Source of the DNA: Candidatus Thermoflexus japonica
GTDB lineage: Bacteria > Chloroflexota > Anaerolineae > Thermoflexales > Thermoflexaceae
Direction of reading: 5' to 3'
Assembly (NCBI GenBank): GCA_002898735.1
Contig: BEHY01000003.1
Coordinates: forward strand, 26,135-90,134
Length of the DNA: 64,000 bases
The notes under the pieces were generated by a model. The model was not told where the DNA came from, did no database searches, and saw only the letters and a list, made by a program, of their open reading frames with translations. Positions 26,401 to 34,285 of the stretch are shown here, one piece after another (position 1 is the stretch's first letter; every line of letters begins with the position of its first letter). Both the position numbers and the translations under genes were made by a program.

Positions 26401-27492
26401 GCTGGTATACCAGACATAAACGGCGTAGACGCCGTCCTGCGGCGGCACCAGCGTCCAGACCGCCTGGGCTGTCCCTGCGCCCAGCGCGGTCAGCGCGGTG
26501 CGATAGGTTCCGCCGTTATAACCGGGGAGGGTTCCGGGGGACCAGGCCCCCTGTTCCTGGTAGACCTGCGGGTTGTCGTTGTCGGCGATCCCTTCCCAGG
26601 GGTTCATATCCCGCTCCCGAACGGGCCAGACATCCGCCCCCGCGTTGAAGAGATACTGGATCAGGAACTGGTTGACGGTCTCCGCGTTGTTCAGATCTTC
26701 CACCAGCCCGTTGGTGTTCCCCCGCTGAGTCAACCAGCGGCCGCCGGGCGCATACCAGTACCAGCCGTGGCCCGCGCTCAGATAAACCGCCTTCCCGCTC
26801 AGAAACCCCTGGGCCTGGGGGCGGCTGTAAGCGGGAGGCTGGCCGGCAGCGCCCATGGGGGCGAGCGGTTCCCCACTCGCCCGGGCAAGCTCCGTGGGCT
26901 TGTTGACCGGAGGAGGCTCCCGGAGGAACCAGGAGAGCGCGTAGAACCGCCCGTCCTCCGAATTGCGGGCCATCAACTGCACGCTCTGCACCCCGAAGGG
27001 CTCCAGATGCCGCAGGAAGAGATAGGCCGCCTGATCGATGGTCCAGGGGTTGAGCGCCGGCTCTCCTCCACCGGTCCGCTCCAGATAAGAGGCGGGCAGC
27101 TCCAGATAGAGCGTGAGCACCCGGCCGGACCACTGGAAACTGGCCACCCGGGCTCCGGAGGGCAGCGGGGACCACAATCCGGCCGCCCGTTCCTCGGGCG
27201 TCGGTCCGGCCACCAGCGTCTGGAGGCGGAGGGAGACCCGGTCGGTGATGGTGGCCGCCGCCTGGGGGAAAAGGCGAGGGACGCAACGGACCCGGCTATC
27301 GAGGGGATCGATGTAAAAGCAAACGGAGGAGCTCTCCTGCTGGGGGCGAGCCACCGCCGCCATGCCTCGCCACGCCAGCCCCAGCCCCAGGAGGGCCAGG
27401 AGGCCAGCCCCCAGCGCCAGCGAGAGCAGGGTTCTCCGCCCGTATCGGGAAAGCCCCAGGGTCGACCTCGATCGCTTTCCGGAGATCTTCAT
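23458..27492 (-). CDS. Giant exported N-acetylmuramoyl-L-alanine amidase, multidomain
   Basis: About 1344 aa. Signal anchor (residues 18-45), then a GerMN-like domain (about 55-190). An Amidase_3 catalytic domain is split in two: H242 in SAGHGWYWY with nearby acidic residues E265/E271, then H518 in SFHTNAYNGT and E595 in VLLEAAFHD. Between the halves sits a golvesin-like beta domain (about 315-440). Downstream are a fibronectin type III domain (about 640-730), a region resembling a class I amidotransferase-like fold (about 735-950), Big/FnIII-like modules, the motif STLYLPLILR and a C-terminal jelly-roll-like module. It should cleave the amide bond between MurNAc and the stem peptide. The start at 27492 is preferred (signal anchor follows); the frame is open to 27972, with another ATG at 27537. 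Confidence 0.82.
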   Translation of the reverse strand: MKISGKRSRSTLGLSRYGRRTLLSLALGAGLLALLGLGLAWRGMAAVARPQQESSSVCFYIDPLDSRVRCVPRLFPQAAATITDRVSLRLQTLVAGPTPEERAAGLWSPLPSGARVASFQWSGRVLTLYLELPASYLERTGGGEPALNPWTIDQAAYLFLRHLEPFGVQSVQLMARNSEDGRFYALSWFLREPPPVNKPTELARASGEPLAPMGAAGQPPAYSRPQAQGFLSGKAVYLSAGHGWYWYAPGGRWLTQRGNTNGLVEDLNNAETVNQFLIQYLFNAGADVWPVRERDMNPWEGIADNDNPQVYQEQGAWSPGTLPGYNGGTYRTALTALGAGTAQAVWTLVPPQDGVYAVYVWYTSGSNRSTDAQFLIEHAGGRSEVRINQQGHGYTWRYLGSFPFRGGQPARVILTNRTDRPENLNRVVVADAVRIGGGMGTVNGDGPPPSPGPSGRPRWEEAARYWAKYQGAPPSVYDPFQCSTYSSCGDWIDDVTARPRYVEWEREPFDDPVYFSFHTNAYNGTLRGTESYVYDNSDPNYRRTPGSLELQDAIHTQVIQDIRAGWDPNWIDRGKKQANLGELRLLSTMPGVLLEAAFHDNPQDAAALKDPRFAMLVARAIYKGIVRYYAQRDGRSPVFLPEPPQAPVARQTGPGQVTLSWQPSPSDGGVLLGHPATAYKVYTSTDGFAWSDGVVVNGTSYTLSGLPEGTTLFFRVTGLNAGGESFPTPVVGVRVGPWGAPRLLIVDGFDRLDAAMRPTENLGGSLGVVTRMPIARMNGFDALAGVGRALALPWDGATDEAVSGGSIGLEGYPVVLWLLGEEGFSEPTLDDGARARLRNFLANGGRLILSGSNVGQDLSQRDPGFLADALRAGFAADDAGTRTVRPVSGGLLDGIGDLTLDDGTMGSHRVTTPDVLVPGREAQALMQYPDGRAAATFYGAPCPQVAVFGFPLESAWPMAARAALLARLLDAMTRCGAPPETTITAPAPNALLNQIPVIAGTASPSDITGVQVALQRTVDQQWWTGTGWGAGPVWFTATGRLSWSWTSPSDLADGTYGVLARAVRGATVDPTPAAVTFTLDRTPPGVPTLITPTVTTTYTPPIRFEWAPTGSEPPAGYVLIINSARFTTTATTFLANLVPGEYQWTVAAFDAAGNLSGTPPPVRFYVGPGARGSTLYLPLILRGTEATPPPPPACEERLRNGGFEADLAGTWEILNPSAPIARVQSPVYEGQWAVRLGDLQAATASYATLWQRVNLDGARATLTLWRLPQVRESGDRFYIGFRNARNEWVPLLVDQANTGTWGLVSLDLTPYVGQIITLTIGVYNNGSGLGSAAVVDGVHLEVCR

Positions 27493-27613
27493 GGCCCGTG
27501 GTCGCTCCAGATCAGAGGCGAGGCTAAGATTGGGCATTGGATGGTTCTTAATGAATGTAGTCGAAAGGGAGGAGAAAAGCAAACGGGGAGGAACGGTGGC
27601 GGCGGGTTTCCCC

Positions 27614-27652
27614 AGGGGTTGGGCGGTGCGCCTTCGGCCTCCCGCCCAACCC
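27614..27652 (-). terminator. Hairpin terminator between fbp and the amidase gene
   Basis: A 12-bp perfect stem, GGGGTTGGGCGG (27614-27625) with 27641-27652, 15-nt loop. It lies 134-172 nt downstream of the fbp stop on the minus strand. No T-run follows. Confidence 0.6.
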
Positions 27653-27785
27653 CCAGTTCGGATCTGCGCGGTTGAGCTCAAAGGGAGGTTCGCTCCCCTC
27701 CATGTGGCCCGGAAGGCGGCGGGGAGCGGGGGGAGAGAGGGCATCCGCGCGGGCAGCCCCCCGGCCCACCCCGGCTCGTCGCGAT

Positions 27786-28937
27786 TTAATCCGCCTCGGC
27801 CGCGCTGCCATTCCCGCCCGCGATGGCCGGCTGGGGCTCCGGCAGGGGCTCCCAGCGGCCGGCCAGGCGCTCGGCCACCTCGGGCAGCGTGGTGTATTCC
27901 ATCTCCTCCATCGGCAGGCGATGGGGCTCGAAAGGCCCGTGTCGTCGGAAATGATCCGCGATCACGTTGCACAACCGCCGCGCCTCATCGAAGGCCGGAT
28001 CGTCGAACATATCCCGTGGTCCGATCAGCCGCCCGTCGGCCAGCTGAAAGCCCAGGGCCACCACCCGCGGCGGGCCGTCGAAGCGGGTGCACTTGGCGTA
28101 TTGCAGAGGCACCGGCATCAGCGGCCCGTAATGGGAGCCCCGCATCCAGCCCTCCACGATGTGCGGCATGGTGAAGGGCTCCAGGATCTCCCCCACGGCC
28201 GGGAAGATCCCCTGGGCCCGCACGATGCACACCGGGTCATCCTTCCCCACGTAATGCCCGGCGATCAGAGAGAGGCGCTCGGTGGAAGAGACTGCCGCGA
28301 TCTCCCCCTTCTTGGTGTAAACGGCCTTGATCATGTAGCGGCCCGGGGCCCCGATGAAGACCAGGAGATCATACATCTCCTCGGGGCAGTTGAAGAAAAT
28401 CCGCTTGTGACCCTTGACATCGTGGACCTCGAAGCGGAAACCATCGTGCATGGCGGGGGAGATCACCAGGCCAGCCGTGTTAAAGGGGTCAGCGAACATA
28501 CGGAACAGGGGCAGGTTCCATGCGCCGGCCGAGGTCTTGTCGGCCATGAAGACGATGATGGGCTCCGAGGGACGCTCGACGAAGGACATCTCCGCCACCC
28601 CCGGCCCCATCCCCCGCACGTTCCCCGAGAAGGCGTCGGCGATGAGGTCCTGCCCGGCCCCGTAGAGCTTCATCTCCTTCGCCTTGACCGTGCACCGTTC
28701 GAAGGTCTCCCAGGCCAGGCCGTGGACGATGGGGCTGTCGACGCCATGGCGATGGGTCATGATGAGCTGCAGGTCGTCGCCGCACCAGGTCACATAGTAA
28801 TCGATGATCACACCCCGGCGCTGGGCTTCCTCCAGATGCTGACGGGCCAGGGCCACCAGATCCGTGTGGATCCCGGAGTGGCCCACCATGCCCCCAATAT
28901 CGGCCTTGATCACGCTGATCGTGATCTCCTGGCTCAT
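27786..28937 (-). CDS. fbp: Bifunctional fructose-1,6-bisphosphate aldolase/phosphatase (type V, archaeal type)
   Basis: 383 aa, the usual family length. One active site condenses dihydroxyacetone phosphate with glyceraldehyde 3-phosphate and dephosphorylates the product, driving gluconeogenesis. Diagnostic segments are SVIKADIGGMVGHSGIH (N-terminal metal site), TWCGDDLQLIMTHRHG, FMADKTSAGAWNLPLFRMF with the Schiff-base-type lysine region, and the GSHYGPLMPVPL block. Typical of archaea and deep-branching thermophilic bacteria; supports a thermophilic autotroph-like or gluconeogenic lifestyle. The start ATG at 28937 gives the canonical N-terminus. Confidence 0.95.
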   Translation of the reverse strand: MSQEITISVIKADIGGMVGHSGIHTDLVALARQHLEEAQRRGVIIDYYVTWCGDDLQLIMTHRHGVDSPIVHGLAWETFERCTVKAKEMKLYGAGQDLIADAFSGNVRGMGPGVAEMSFVERPSEPIIVFMADKTSAGAWNLPLFRMFADPFNTAGLVISPAMHDGFRFEVHDVKGHKRIFFNCPEEMYDLLVFIGAPGRYMIKAVYTKKGEIAAVSSTERLSLIAGHYVGKDDPVCIVRAQGIFPAVGEILEPFTMPHIVEGWMRGSHYGPLMPVPLQYAKCTRFDGPPRVVALGFQLADGRLIGPRDMFDDPAFDEARRLCNVIADHFRRHGPFEPHRLPMEEMEYTTLPEVAERLAGRWEPLPEPQPAIAGGNGSAAEAD

Positions 28938-28970
28938 CGCGCACCCCCTATTCGAAATGTTCAGGATCCC

Positions 28971-29009
28971 CGCCGTCAGGCCTGAATCCGAAAGGCGGAA
29001 TGGCCCCTT
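28971..29009. repeat. Interspersed 39-nt intergenic repeat, copy 1 (upstream of fbp)
   Basis: Begins cgccgtcaggcctgaatccg and matches 33091-33128 at about 33 of 38 positions. It lies 34 nt upstream of the fbp start codon. Contains a CTGACG that could be part of a weak -35. Confidence 0.6.
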
Positions 29010-29087
29010 CCCCCGCCCGAGGCCGGGGGCTCCAGGAGAGGGAAGGAACCCATCGGGGACCGCAGGCCAGCGCCCGCGTCCCCGGAG

Positions 29088-29870
29088 CTATCGCCGCCGG
29101 TATCCCTTCTCCTGGAGCAGGGCGGCGGCCCATTCGGCGAAGGGAGGCTCCAGGGGCGGAACCGGATCCTCCTCATAGCGGACCCGAAGATCGTAAGCCG
29201 CCCGTTCATAAACGGTTTGAAGCAGGCGCCCCAGATCCACCTCCGGCTCCTCGTCCCCAGGCAGGAGGGGAAGGCGAAAGGTGGGAATGGGATCGCGGAC
29301 GGTGAACACATAAAGCAAAGCCCGGGGGCGCTGCTCCCAGCGGCTGATCAGGATCCGGTAATGCCCATCCCGCCCGTCCCCCATCACCGGCATGGGCTCC
29401 CCCGCCCGCAGCAGATCGATCTCCACCAGATGCACCCGGCTGCCCAGCAGCAGCGTCCGCTTCTGCTCATAGAGCCGACGCGCCTCCCCCGGCCGTTTGT
29501 TGGTAGGCGAGAGGATCTCCACGACCGTAATGACCTCCCCCGTGCCGGCAGCCCGCACCTCCAGATAGGTCTCCCGGAGGCTCTCCGGGAGGGGCACTTC
29601 CACCACGCGCGCCCCCCGGGCGGGGGAAGCCGGCCGACCGGTTTCGGGCATGGCCTCCGGCGTGAGGGTGACGGCGAGATCCGCCCGGATCGGCCATCCG
29701 GCCCCCTCCAGGGTGATCCGGTAGACGCGCTCCTCGATGGCCACGATGTAGCGCGGGCGCAGCCGCGGGGCCAGCTCATCCCGCAGGGCCGCGATCAGGC
29801 TGTTATGCACATCCGGCCACAGGGCCGGGTGTTCCAGATACGGATCCATCCCGGGAAACGGCGAGGGCAT
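29088..29870 (-). CDS. DUF4058 family protein
   Basis: 260 aa. Starts MPSPFPGMDPYLEHPALWPDVH, the hallmark of DUF4058 proteins, and keeps the family segments VVEILSPTNKRPGEARRLYE and LVEIDLLRAGEPMP. The arrangement of EILSPTNK and VEIDLLR recalls Uma2-like PD-(D/E)xK nuclease folds, but no function is established. It starts 11 nt after the stop of the SHMT-GcvT gene, using AAGGAG in that gap, so the two are coupled. The frame is open far upstream, but the family N-terminus fixes the start. This coupling to one-carbon metabolism is unexplained. Confidence 0.85.
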   Translation of the reverse strand: MPSPFPGMDPYLEHPALWPDVHNSLIAALRDELAPRLRPRYIVAIEERVYRITLEGAGWPIRADLAVTLTPEAMPETGRPASPARGARVVEVPLPESLRETYLEVRAAGTGEVITVVEILSPTNKRPGEARRLYEQKRTLLLGSRVHLVEIDLLRAGEPMPVMGDGRDGHYRILISRWEQRPRALLYVFTVRDPIPTFRLPLLPGDEEPEVDLGRLLQTVYERAAYDLRVRYEEDPVPPLEPPFAEWAAALLQEKGYRRR

Positions 29871-29881
29871 CTCCGGCTCCT

Positions 29882-32800
29882 TCAGCGGCTCATGAAGCGG
29901 CTCACCACCTCGGCGGGGATCGGCACGGTCAGCCGATCGCCGACCTTCGGCCGCTCCGGCAGGCTTCCGCTTCCCACCACGATCCCGATGGGCGTCCCCT
30001 CCGCCTGATGGCTCCGCTCGATCCAGGCCATGCCGGTGAGGAGCCCCTCCGTGTCCATCGCACAGCTGGTGACGTAGCCGATCACCCGTCCCCGGCGATC
30101 CACCACCGCGTCCCCCAGTTTGGGCAGCCGCACCCCTTTCTCGACGATCCGGAAGCGAACGATTTCCATTGTTCGCTTCGCCTCGCGGGCCATGTAAGCC
30201 TTCCGCCCGATGAAGAACGGCTTGTAGAGCTTCACGAAGGAGGCGAAGCCGGCGTCGCCCGGGGTGAGATCGAAGGGTCCGGCCAGCTCGTGACCATAAA
30301 GCGGAAGCCCCGCCTCGGTGCGAGTGCTGTCCCGCGCGCCGAGGCCGCACGGCTTGAGGCCGAAGGGCTTCCCGGCGTCCAGCAACAGCTCGAACAGCGC
30401 GGGTGCCCGATCCGGGTGAACGAAGAGCTCGTAACCGATGCGCTCGCCGGTGTAACCGGTGCGGGAGATGATCAGGTCGAAGCCCCGGATCTCCGCGCGC
30501 ATCACCTGACCCCGCTGAAGGGCGGCCAGCTGATCCCTGACCGAACCATCCGCCAGGCTCTGAAGGATCTTCAACGCCTGAGGGCCCTGCAAAGCGAGGT
30601 CGACCCGGCAATCGTCCCCCCAGCGGCGATCCCGCAGATCCCGCAGGACCACCTCATCGGTGAGCATCGCCCACGGGCGATCCCGGTCGATCTGGACCTC
30701 GCCCCGGGCCACCGCGTTCAGCCAGGCCCAGTCCCGGTCGTTGTTGGCCGCGTTGACCACCAGCATGTAGCGGTCCGGCGCCAGGGCGTAGATGATCAGG
30801 TCGTCCAGCACATGCCCGTCGGGATCCAGGAGATACGTATACTGGGATTCCCCGACCCGAAGGGCCATCACGTCGTTGGTGGTCACTCGTTCCAGGAACG
30901 CGCGGGCGCCGGGCCCGCTGATCTCCAGGACACCCATGTGGGAGACGTCGAAGAGGCCGGCGGCGGTGCGCACCGCCCGGTGTTCCTCGCTCACGCTGGT
31001 ATACCAGACCGGCATCTCCCAGCCGGCGAAGGGGATCATCTTCGCCCCCAGCTCCCGGTGCAGCTCATAGAGAGACGTCCGCTGGAGGGGCGCGCCTTCC
31101 GGCTCCGAATAGGAGAAAACCGGCAACGAGGGCAGGCGGTCCCGGTACGCCTGGTCCACCGCCCGATAGCCGACGAAGAAGGGCTTGTGGGGCGCCACGG
31201 CGGCCGGATCGGCCAGATCCTTCGGGAAGCGCGCCTGCGAGCGCGCCGAGGCCGCCCGCGGATCCTCCGCGGGGAGCTCCCGCACCCGCAACGGGCCGGG
31301 GAGCTTCGCCCAGATGTCCTCATCGAACCGCACGTAACCATCCGAGAGATCCCGCAGCCACGCGGCGACCCGCCCCGCCCGCTCCTCAGGGATCACCAGC
31401 CGGAAGGCGTCCGGGCCGTCCCGGATCACATAGGCCGGGCTCATGATCCGGCCGTCCGCTTCCAGCACGAACGTGGGCGCCCCCTCGCCGATCTTCAGGC
31501 CCACCGCCCGCTGTGTTAGAGCGGCGTCCAGGAACTCCGCGGCCCGATCCCCCCGGATCTCCAGCACGGCCTTCCCCTCCGCCGCGGGGAGGCGATCGGT
31601 GATGAACCAGTAGTGGGGATAGCCGCTCTTCGGCAGGTCCACATCGACGCCCGCCCGGGCGGCCAGCTCCGCCACCCGGAGTTTCGCCTCCTCCAGGACG
31701 TCGAACTCCACCTTGGTCCGGTAGACCAGGTCGCGGCCCACATAGTAGCGGTGCGGCTTGCAGGCCCACAGCACATCGGCGATGATGTCCGCCAGGACCT
31801 CCACTTCCGGCTCCCGGAACCCGCGCTGGGTGATCCATGGGGTTCCCAGGCGGATCCCGCTGGCAGCCCCGGCGCCCGTGTCCCCAGGGATCGTGTTGCG
31901 GTTCACCACGATCCCCGCCAGGTCCAGCACCCGGGCGGCCGGATCGCCCATGAGGGGCGTTCCATCCGGGCCGCGCACCGACTTGCAGTCCACCAGGAGC
32001 AGGTGGGTGTTAGTGCCCCCATACGGGATCCGCAGGCCACGCTCGGCCAGGCGCCGGGCCATGGCCTGGGCGTTGCGCACGATCTGATGCTGCAGCTCGC
32101 GGAACGCCTCCGTGCGGGCCAGCTTGAAGGCCACCGCCAGGGCCGCGAAGACGTTCACGTGCGGCCCCCCCTGTTCGCCGGGGAACACCGCCCGGTCGAT
32201 CTTCTTCGCCAGGTCGGGATCTGTGGTGAGGATACAGGCCCCGCGCGGGCCCATGATGGTTTTGTGGGTGGTGAAGGTAACGACATGGGCGTAGCCCAGG
32301 GGGTTGGGGTAAGCGCCCGCGATGACCATCCCGGCGGTGTGGGCAATGTCGGCCAGGAGATAGGCTCCCACCTCATCCGCGATCTCCCGGAAACGCTTCC
32401 AGTCGGGCGCCCACGGATACGAGGTGTAGCCGGCGATGATCATCTTCGGCCGGTGCTGCCGGGCGAGCTCGCGGATCTGGTCATAATCCAGGAGCTCCGT
32501 CCGGGGATCCACCGTATACCAGACGATGCGATAGTGCTTGCCCGAGCGGTTGACCGGCGAGCCGTGGGTGAGGTGGCCGCCGTGGACCAGGGACATGCCC
32601 ATCACCGTGTCGCCGGGCTGAAGCAGCGCCTCGTAGACCGCGTTGTTGGCCGGAGCGCCCGAGAGGGGCTGGACGTTGACGAAGATGCGCTCGGGGGGGA
32701 TCTCCGGGGTGGCGAAGGCCTCGGCACAGCGGCGCCGGGCCAGGGCCTCCACGATGTCCGCGTATTCCACCCCCTTGTAATACCGCTGATCGCTGTATCG

Positions 32801-33055
32801 CCGGTAGAACCCCAGCTGGTCCTCATAATCCAGCAGCTCGGCTTCCGTCTGGGTTCGGGTGCGTTCGTGGGGGTAGCCTTCGGCGTAGATGTTCTGGAAC
32901 ACGGAGCCCAGCGCTTCGCGGACGGCCGCCGGGGCATAGGATTCCGAGGGGATAAGGATCAGCTTGCGGATCTGACGTTCGTGCTCGTAGCGGATCAGGG
33001 CGGCCACGTCCGGATCCACTTCCGCCAGCGAACCCCGAAACAGGAAATCGTGCAT
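29882..33055 (-). CDS. Fusion protein: serine hydroxymethyltransferase - degenerate GcvT-like module - aminomethyltransferase (GcvT)
   Basis: 1057 aa. Residues 1-435 are SHMT, with FTTHKTIMGPRG carrying the PLP lysine K265 and ADIAHTAGMV at 235-244. Residues about 490-595 resemble the N-terminal folate-binding part of GcvT (VLEIRGDRAAEFLDAALTQ) but lack a full domain. Residues about 659-1057 are a complete GcvT: AGWEMPVWYTS, FDVSHMGVLEISG, the D-containing TTNDV segment, SRTGYTGERIGYELF and the C-terminal barrel. SHMT makes glycine and methylene-tetrahydrofolate from serine; GcvT makes methylene-tetrahydrofolate from the aminomethyl group on GcvH. The fusion couples two steps of C1 transfer. 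Promoter candidate just upstream; DUF4058 gene coupled downstream. Confidence 0.93.
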   Translation of the reverse strand: MHDFLFRGSLAEVDPDVAALIRYEHERQIRKLILIPSESYAPAAVREALGSVFQNIYAEGYPHERTRTQTEAELLDYEDQLGFYRRYSDQRYYKGVEYADIVEALARRRCAEAFATPEIPPERIFVNVQPLSGAPANNAVYEALLQPGDTVMGMSLVHGGHLTHGSPVNRSGKHYRIVWYTVDPRTELLDYDQIRELARQHRPKMIIAGYTSYPWAPDWKRFREIADEVGAYLLADIAHTAGMVIAGAYPNPLGYAHVVTFTTHKTIMGPRGACILTTDPDLAKKIDRAVFPGEQGGPHVNVFAALAVAFKLARTEAFRELQHQIVRNAQAMARRLAERGLRIPYGGTNTHLLLVDCKSVRGPDGTPLMGDPAARVLDLAGIVVNRNTIPGDTGAGAASGIRLGTPWITQRGFREPEVEVLADIIADVLWACKPHRYYVGRDLVYRTKVEFDVLEEAKLRVAELAARAGVDVDLPKSGYPHYWFITDRLPAAEGKAVLEIRGDRAAEFLDAALTQRAVGLKIGEGAPTFVLEADGRIMSPAYVIRDGPDAFRLVIPEERAGRVAAWLRDLSDGYVRFDEDIWAKLPGPLRVRELPAEDPRAASARSQARFPKDLADPAAVAPHKPFFVGYRAVDQAYRDRLPSLPVFSYSEPEGAPLQRTSLYELHRELGAKMIPFAGWEMPVWYTSVSEEHRAVRTAAGLFDVSHMGVLEISGPGARAFLERVTTNDVMALRVGESQYTYLLDPDGHVLDDLIIYALAPDRYMLVVNAANNDRDWAWLNAVARGEVQIDRDRPWAMLTDEVVLRDLRDRRWGDDCRVDLALQGPQALKILQSLADGSVRDQLAALQRGQVMRAEIRGFDLIISRTGYTGERIGYELFVHPDRAPALFELLLDAGKPFGLKPCGLGARDSTRTEAGLPLYGHELAGPFDLTPGDAGFASFVKLYKPFFIGRKAYMAREAKRTMEIVRFRIVEKGVRLPKLGDAVVDRRGRVIGYVTSCAMDTEGLLTGMAWIERSHQAEGTPIGIVVGSGSLPERPKVGDRLTVPIPAEVVSRFMSR

Positions 33056-33090
33056 GGGCCTCTCCTCACCATAGAACGGATATCGCCTTA

Positions 33091-33128
33091 CACCGTCAAG
33101 CCCGAATCCGGAAGGCGAAAGGCCCCCT
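33091..33128. repeat. Interspersed intergenic repeat, copy 2 (upstream of SHMT-GcvT)
   Basis: Begins caccgtcaagcccgaatccg; about 33 of 38 positions match 28971-29009. It lies 36 nt upstream of the gene start, and its CGTCAA is the predicted -35 on the minus strand. Confidence 0.6.
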
Positions 33129-33484
33129 CCGTCCTGGACTCCCTCCGGATCGCCCTCCGGGCCACGGAAGCCCGGCCGGATGCCTCAACGCCCCGGTGGA
33201 TAACCTGCGGCATAACGCGCTGGCCGCGAAATGCGGAGCGGAGAGCGGGGCTTTCGCCTCTATCTTACGGAGGAGCAATGGGGACGTCAAGGTCACCGCG
33301 GGTTTCGCAAACCGGCGCGGCGGCCTCCAGCGACCCGCCAGGCCCTCCAGGCTCCTCCGGAAAAATCCAGCGAAGGGCCACCGCGATCCAGAAGGCTGGA
33401 GAGGAGAGATACCGGAAAAGACCGCCTATATGTGACAAAAATAACAATATAGTGCGATTAAGAACAAGAGTTTGGCGAAAAAGC

Positions 33485-33512
33485 TTGACATGGACAGGGG
33501 GGTTGTTATAAT
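33485..33512 (+). promoter_or_regulatory. Sigma70-type promoter for the CxxC protein gene
   Basis: TTGACA (33485-33490), 16-nt spacer, TATAAT (33507-33512): both hexamers are perfect. Predicted start near 33519, leaving a 140-nt leader. Confidence 0.8.
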
Positions 33513-33657
33513 GAAACTGGTTGTCGTTCCGTCCGCATGGACTTCCCGGCGGGCGTGGGGAGCGGGAATCCCTTTGAGAAGCCGGGCGAGGCGCTGTTGG
33601 GGTTCCCATTGACCTTTCCCATGGAAACCCATACCTGGAGGCATGGAGGGGCCTTCG

Positions 33658-34044
33658 ATGAAGCGGCCCTTACAGGTTGAGATCATCGCCTACGCGCCCA
33701 CCGCCTTCTATCATTGCCTCCACTGCGAACTGGTCTGGCAGCAGGCCGGCGTCGGTCAGGCCCTGCACGCGGAACAGCTGGCCTCCGGCCTGCCGGAGGA
33801 TCTCCAGAGGGCGTATCAGGATCTTGCGGCCTGGATCGCCCGGCTGCTGGCGACTTACTGTGACCGGATCGCGGTGAAGGTGATCGACGCTGTCTCGGTG
33901 GAAGGCTGGTGGAAATCCCTTCGTTACGGCGCCCGCCGCTATCCGGCTGTGATCGTGGATGGTCAGGTGTTCACCGGCGGCGATTTCGCGGCGGCTGAGG
34001 CGGCCATCGCCCAGCGATTGGGAGTCCCCCAGGCGACAGCCTGA
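33658..34044 (+). CDS. Small thioredoxin-fold-like protein with CxxC motif, function unknown
   Basis: 128 aa. N-terminal beta strand (LQVEIIAYAPTAFYHCLHCELVW) carries a CLHC motif; later come VIDAVSVEGWWKSLRY and YPAVIVDGQVFTGGDFAAAEAAI, the pattern of a thioredoxin/glutaredoxin-like fold with a cis-Pro-type YPAVIVDG. It could be a thiol-disulfide or metal-binding protein. The start at 33658 has GGAGGGG 6 nt upstream; ATG 33643 is the alternative. Read from a near-perfect promoter and closed by a terminator that overlaps its stop codon, so it is probably its own unit upstream of cstA. Confidence 0.65.
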   Translation: MKRPLQVEIIAYAPTAFYHCLHCELVWQQAGVGQALHAEQLASGLPEDLQRAYQDLAAWIARLLATYCDRIAVKVIDAVSVEGWWKSLRYGARRYPAVIVDGQVFTGGDFAAAEAAIAQRLGVPQATA

Positions 34045-34069
34045 GATACGGGCTGTCGCCTGTTTGTTT
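34030..34069 (+). terminator. Intrinsic terminator overlapping the CxxC gene stop codon
   Basis: CAGGCGACAGCC (34030-34041) pairs with GGCTGTCGCCTG (34051-34062), followed by TTTGTTTC. The left arm encodes the last residues of the protein, and the TGA (34042-34044) is in the loop. Confidence 0.85.
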
Positions 34070-34285
34070 CATAAACGGGGGCCTGGGGGTCGGGCCGGCC
34101 GACAGAGGTAGCCAGCGCGGCCTCCGTCTTCATCTGAGTCCAGCATGTAAACCCTCGATCCCAAGAAAGGAGGTGGACAGCGCTCGGGGAGACTTTCAAC
34201 CTTCGATCATCGGGCTGCCGCGCGTTCCAGCGCGTGCTCGCGGGCGAGGTTTCACCCTTCCTGATCTCATCCTGGAGGGAAAGCC

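Larger units (their letters stand above)
33056..33657. other. 600-nt intergenic region between divergent genes
   Basis: Holds a candidate minus-strand promoter (TTGACG 33099-33094, 17-nt spacer, TTCTAT 33076-33071) for the SHMT-GcvT gene, a copy of the interspersed repeat (33091-33128), and a strong plus-strand promoter at 33485-33512. An AT-rich patch at 33420-33470 contains CTATAT (33426-33431) and ATATAG (33447-33452) as an inverted repeat. Short open frames here look like chance. Confidence 0.6.

Noticed and set aside
24430..27675. Open frame of 1081 aa antisense to the amidase gene
   Set aside because: Antisense shadow; no start signal and no recognisable domain, while the minus-strand frame has clear domains.
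33056..33130. Glycine riboswitch upstream of SHMT-GcvT
   Set aside because: No glycine aptamer core is visible, and the predicted transcript start leaves almost no leader.
31613..33511. Plus-strand frame of 632 aa over the SHMT gene
   Set aside because: Antisense shadow without motifs; it also runs into the intergenic repeat and promoter region.
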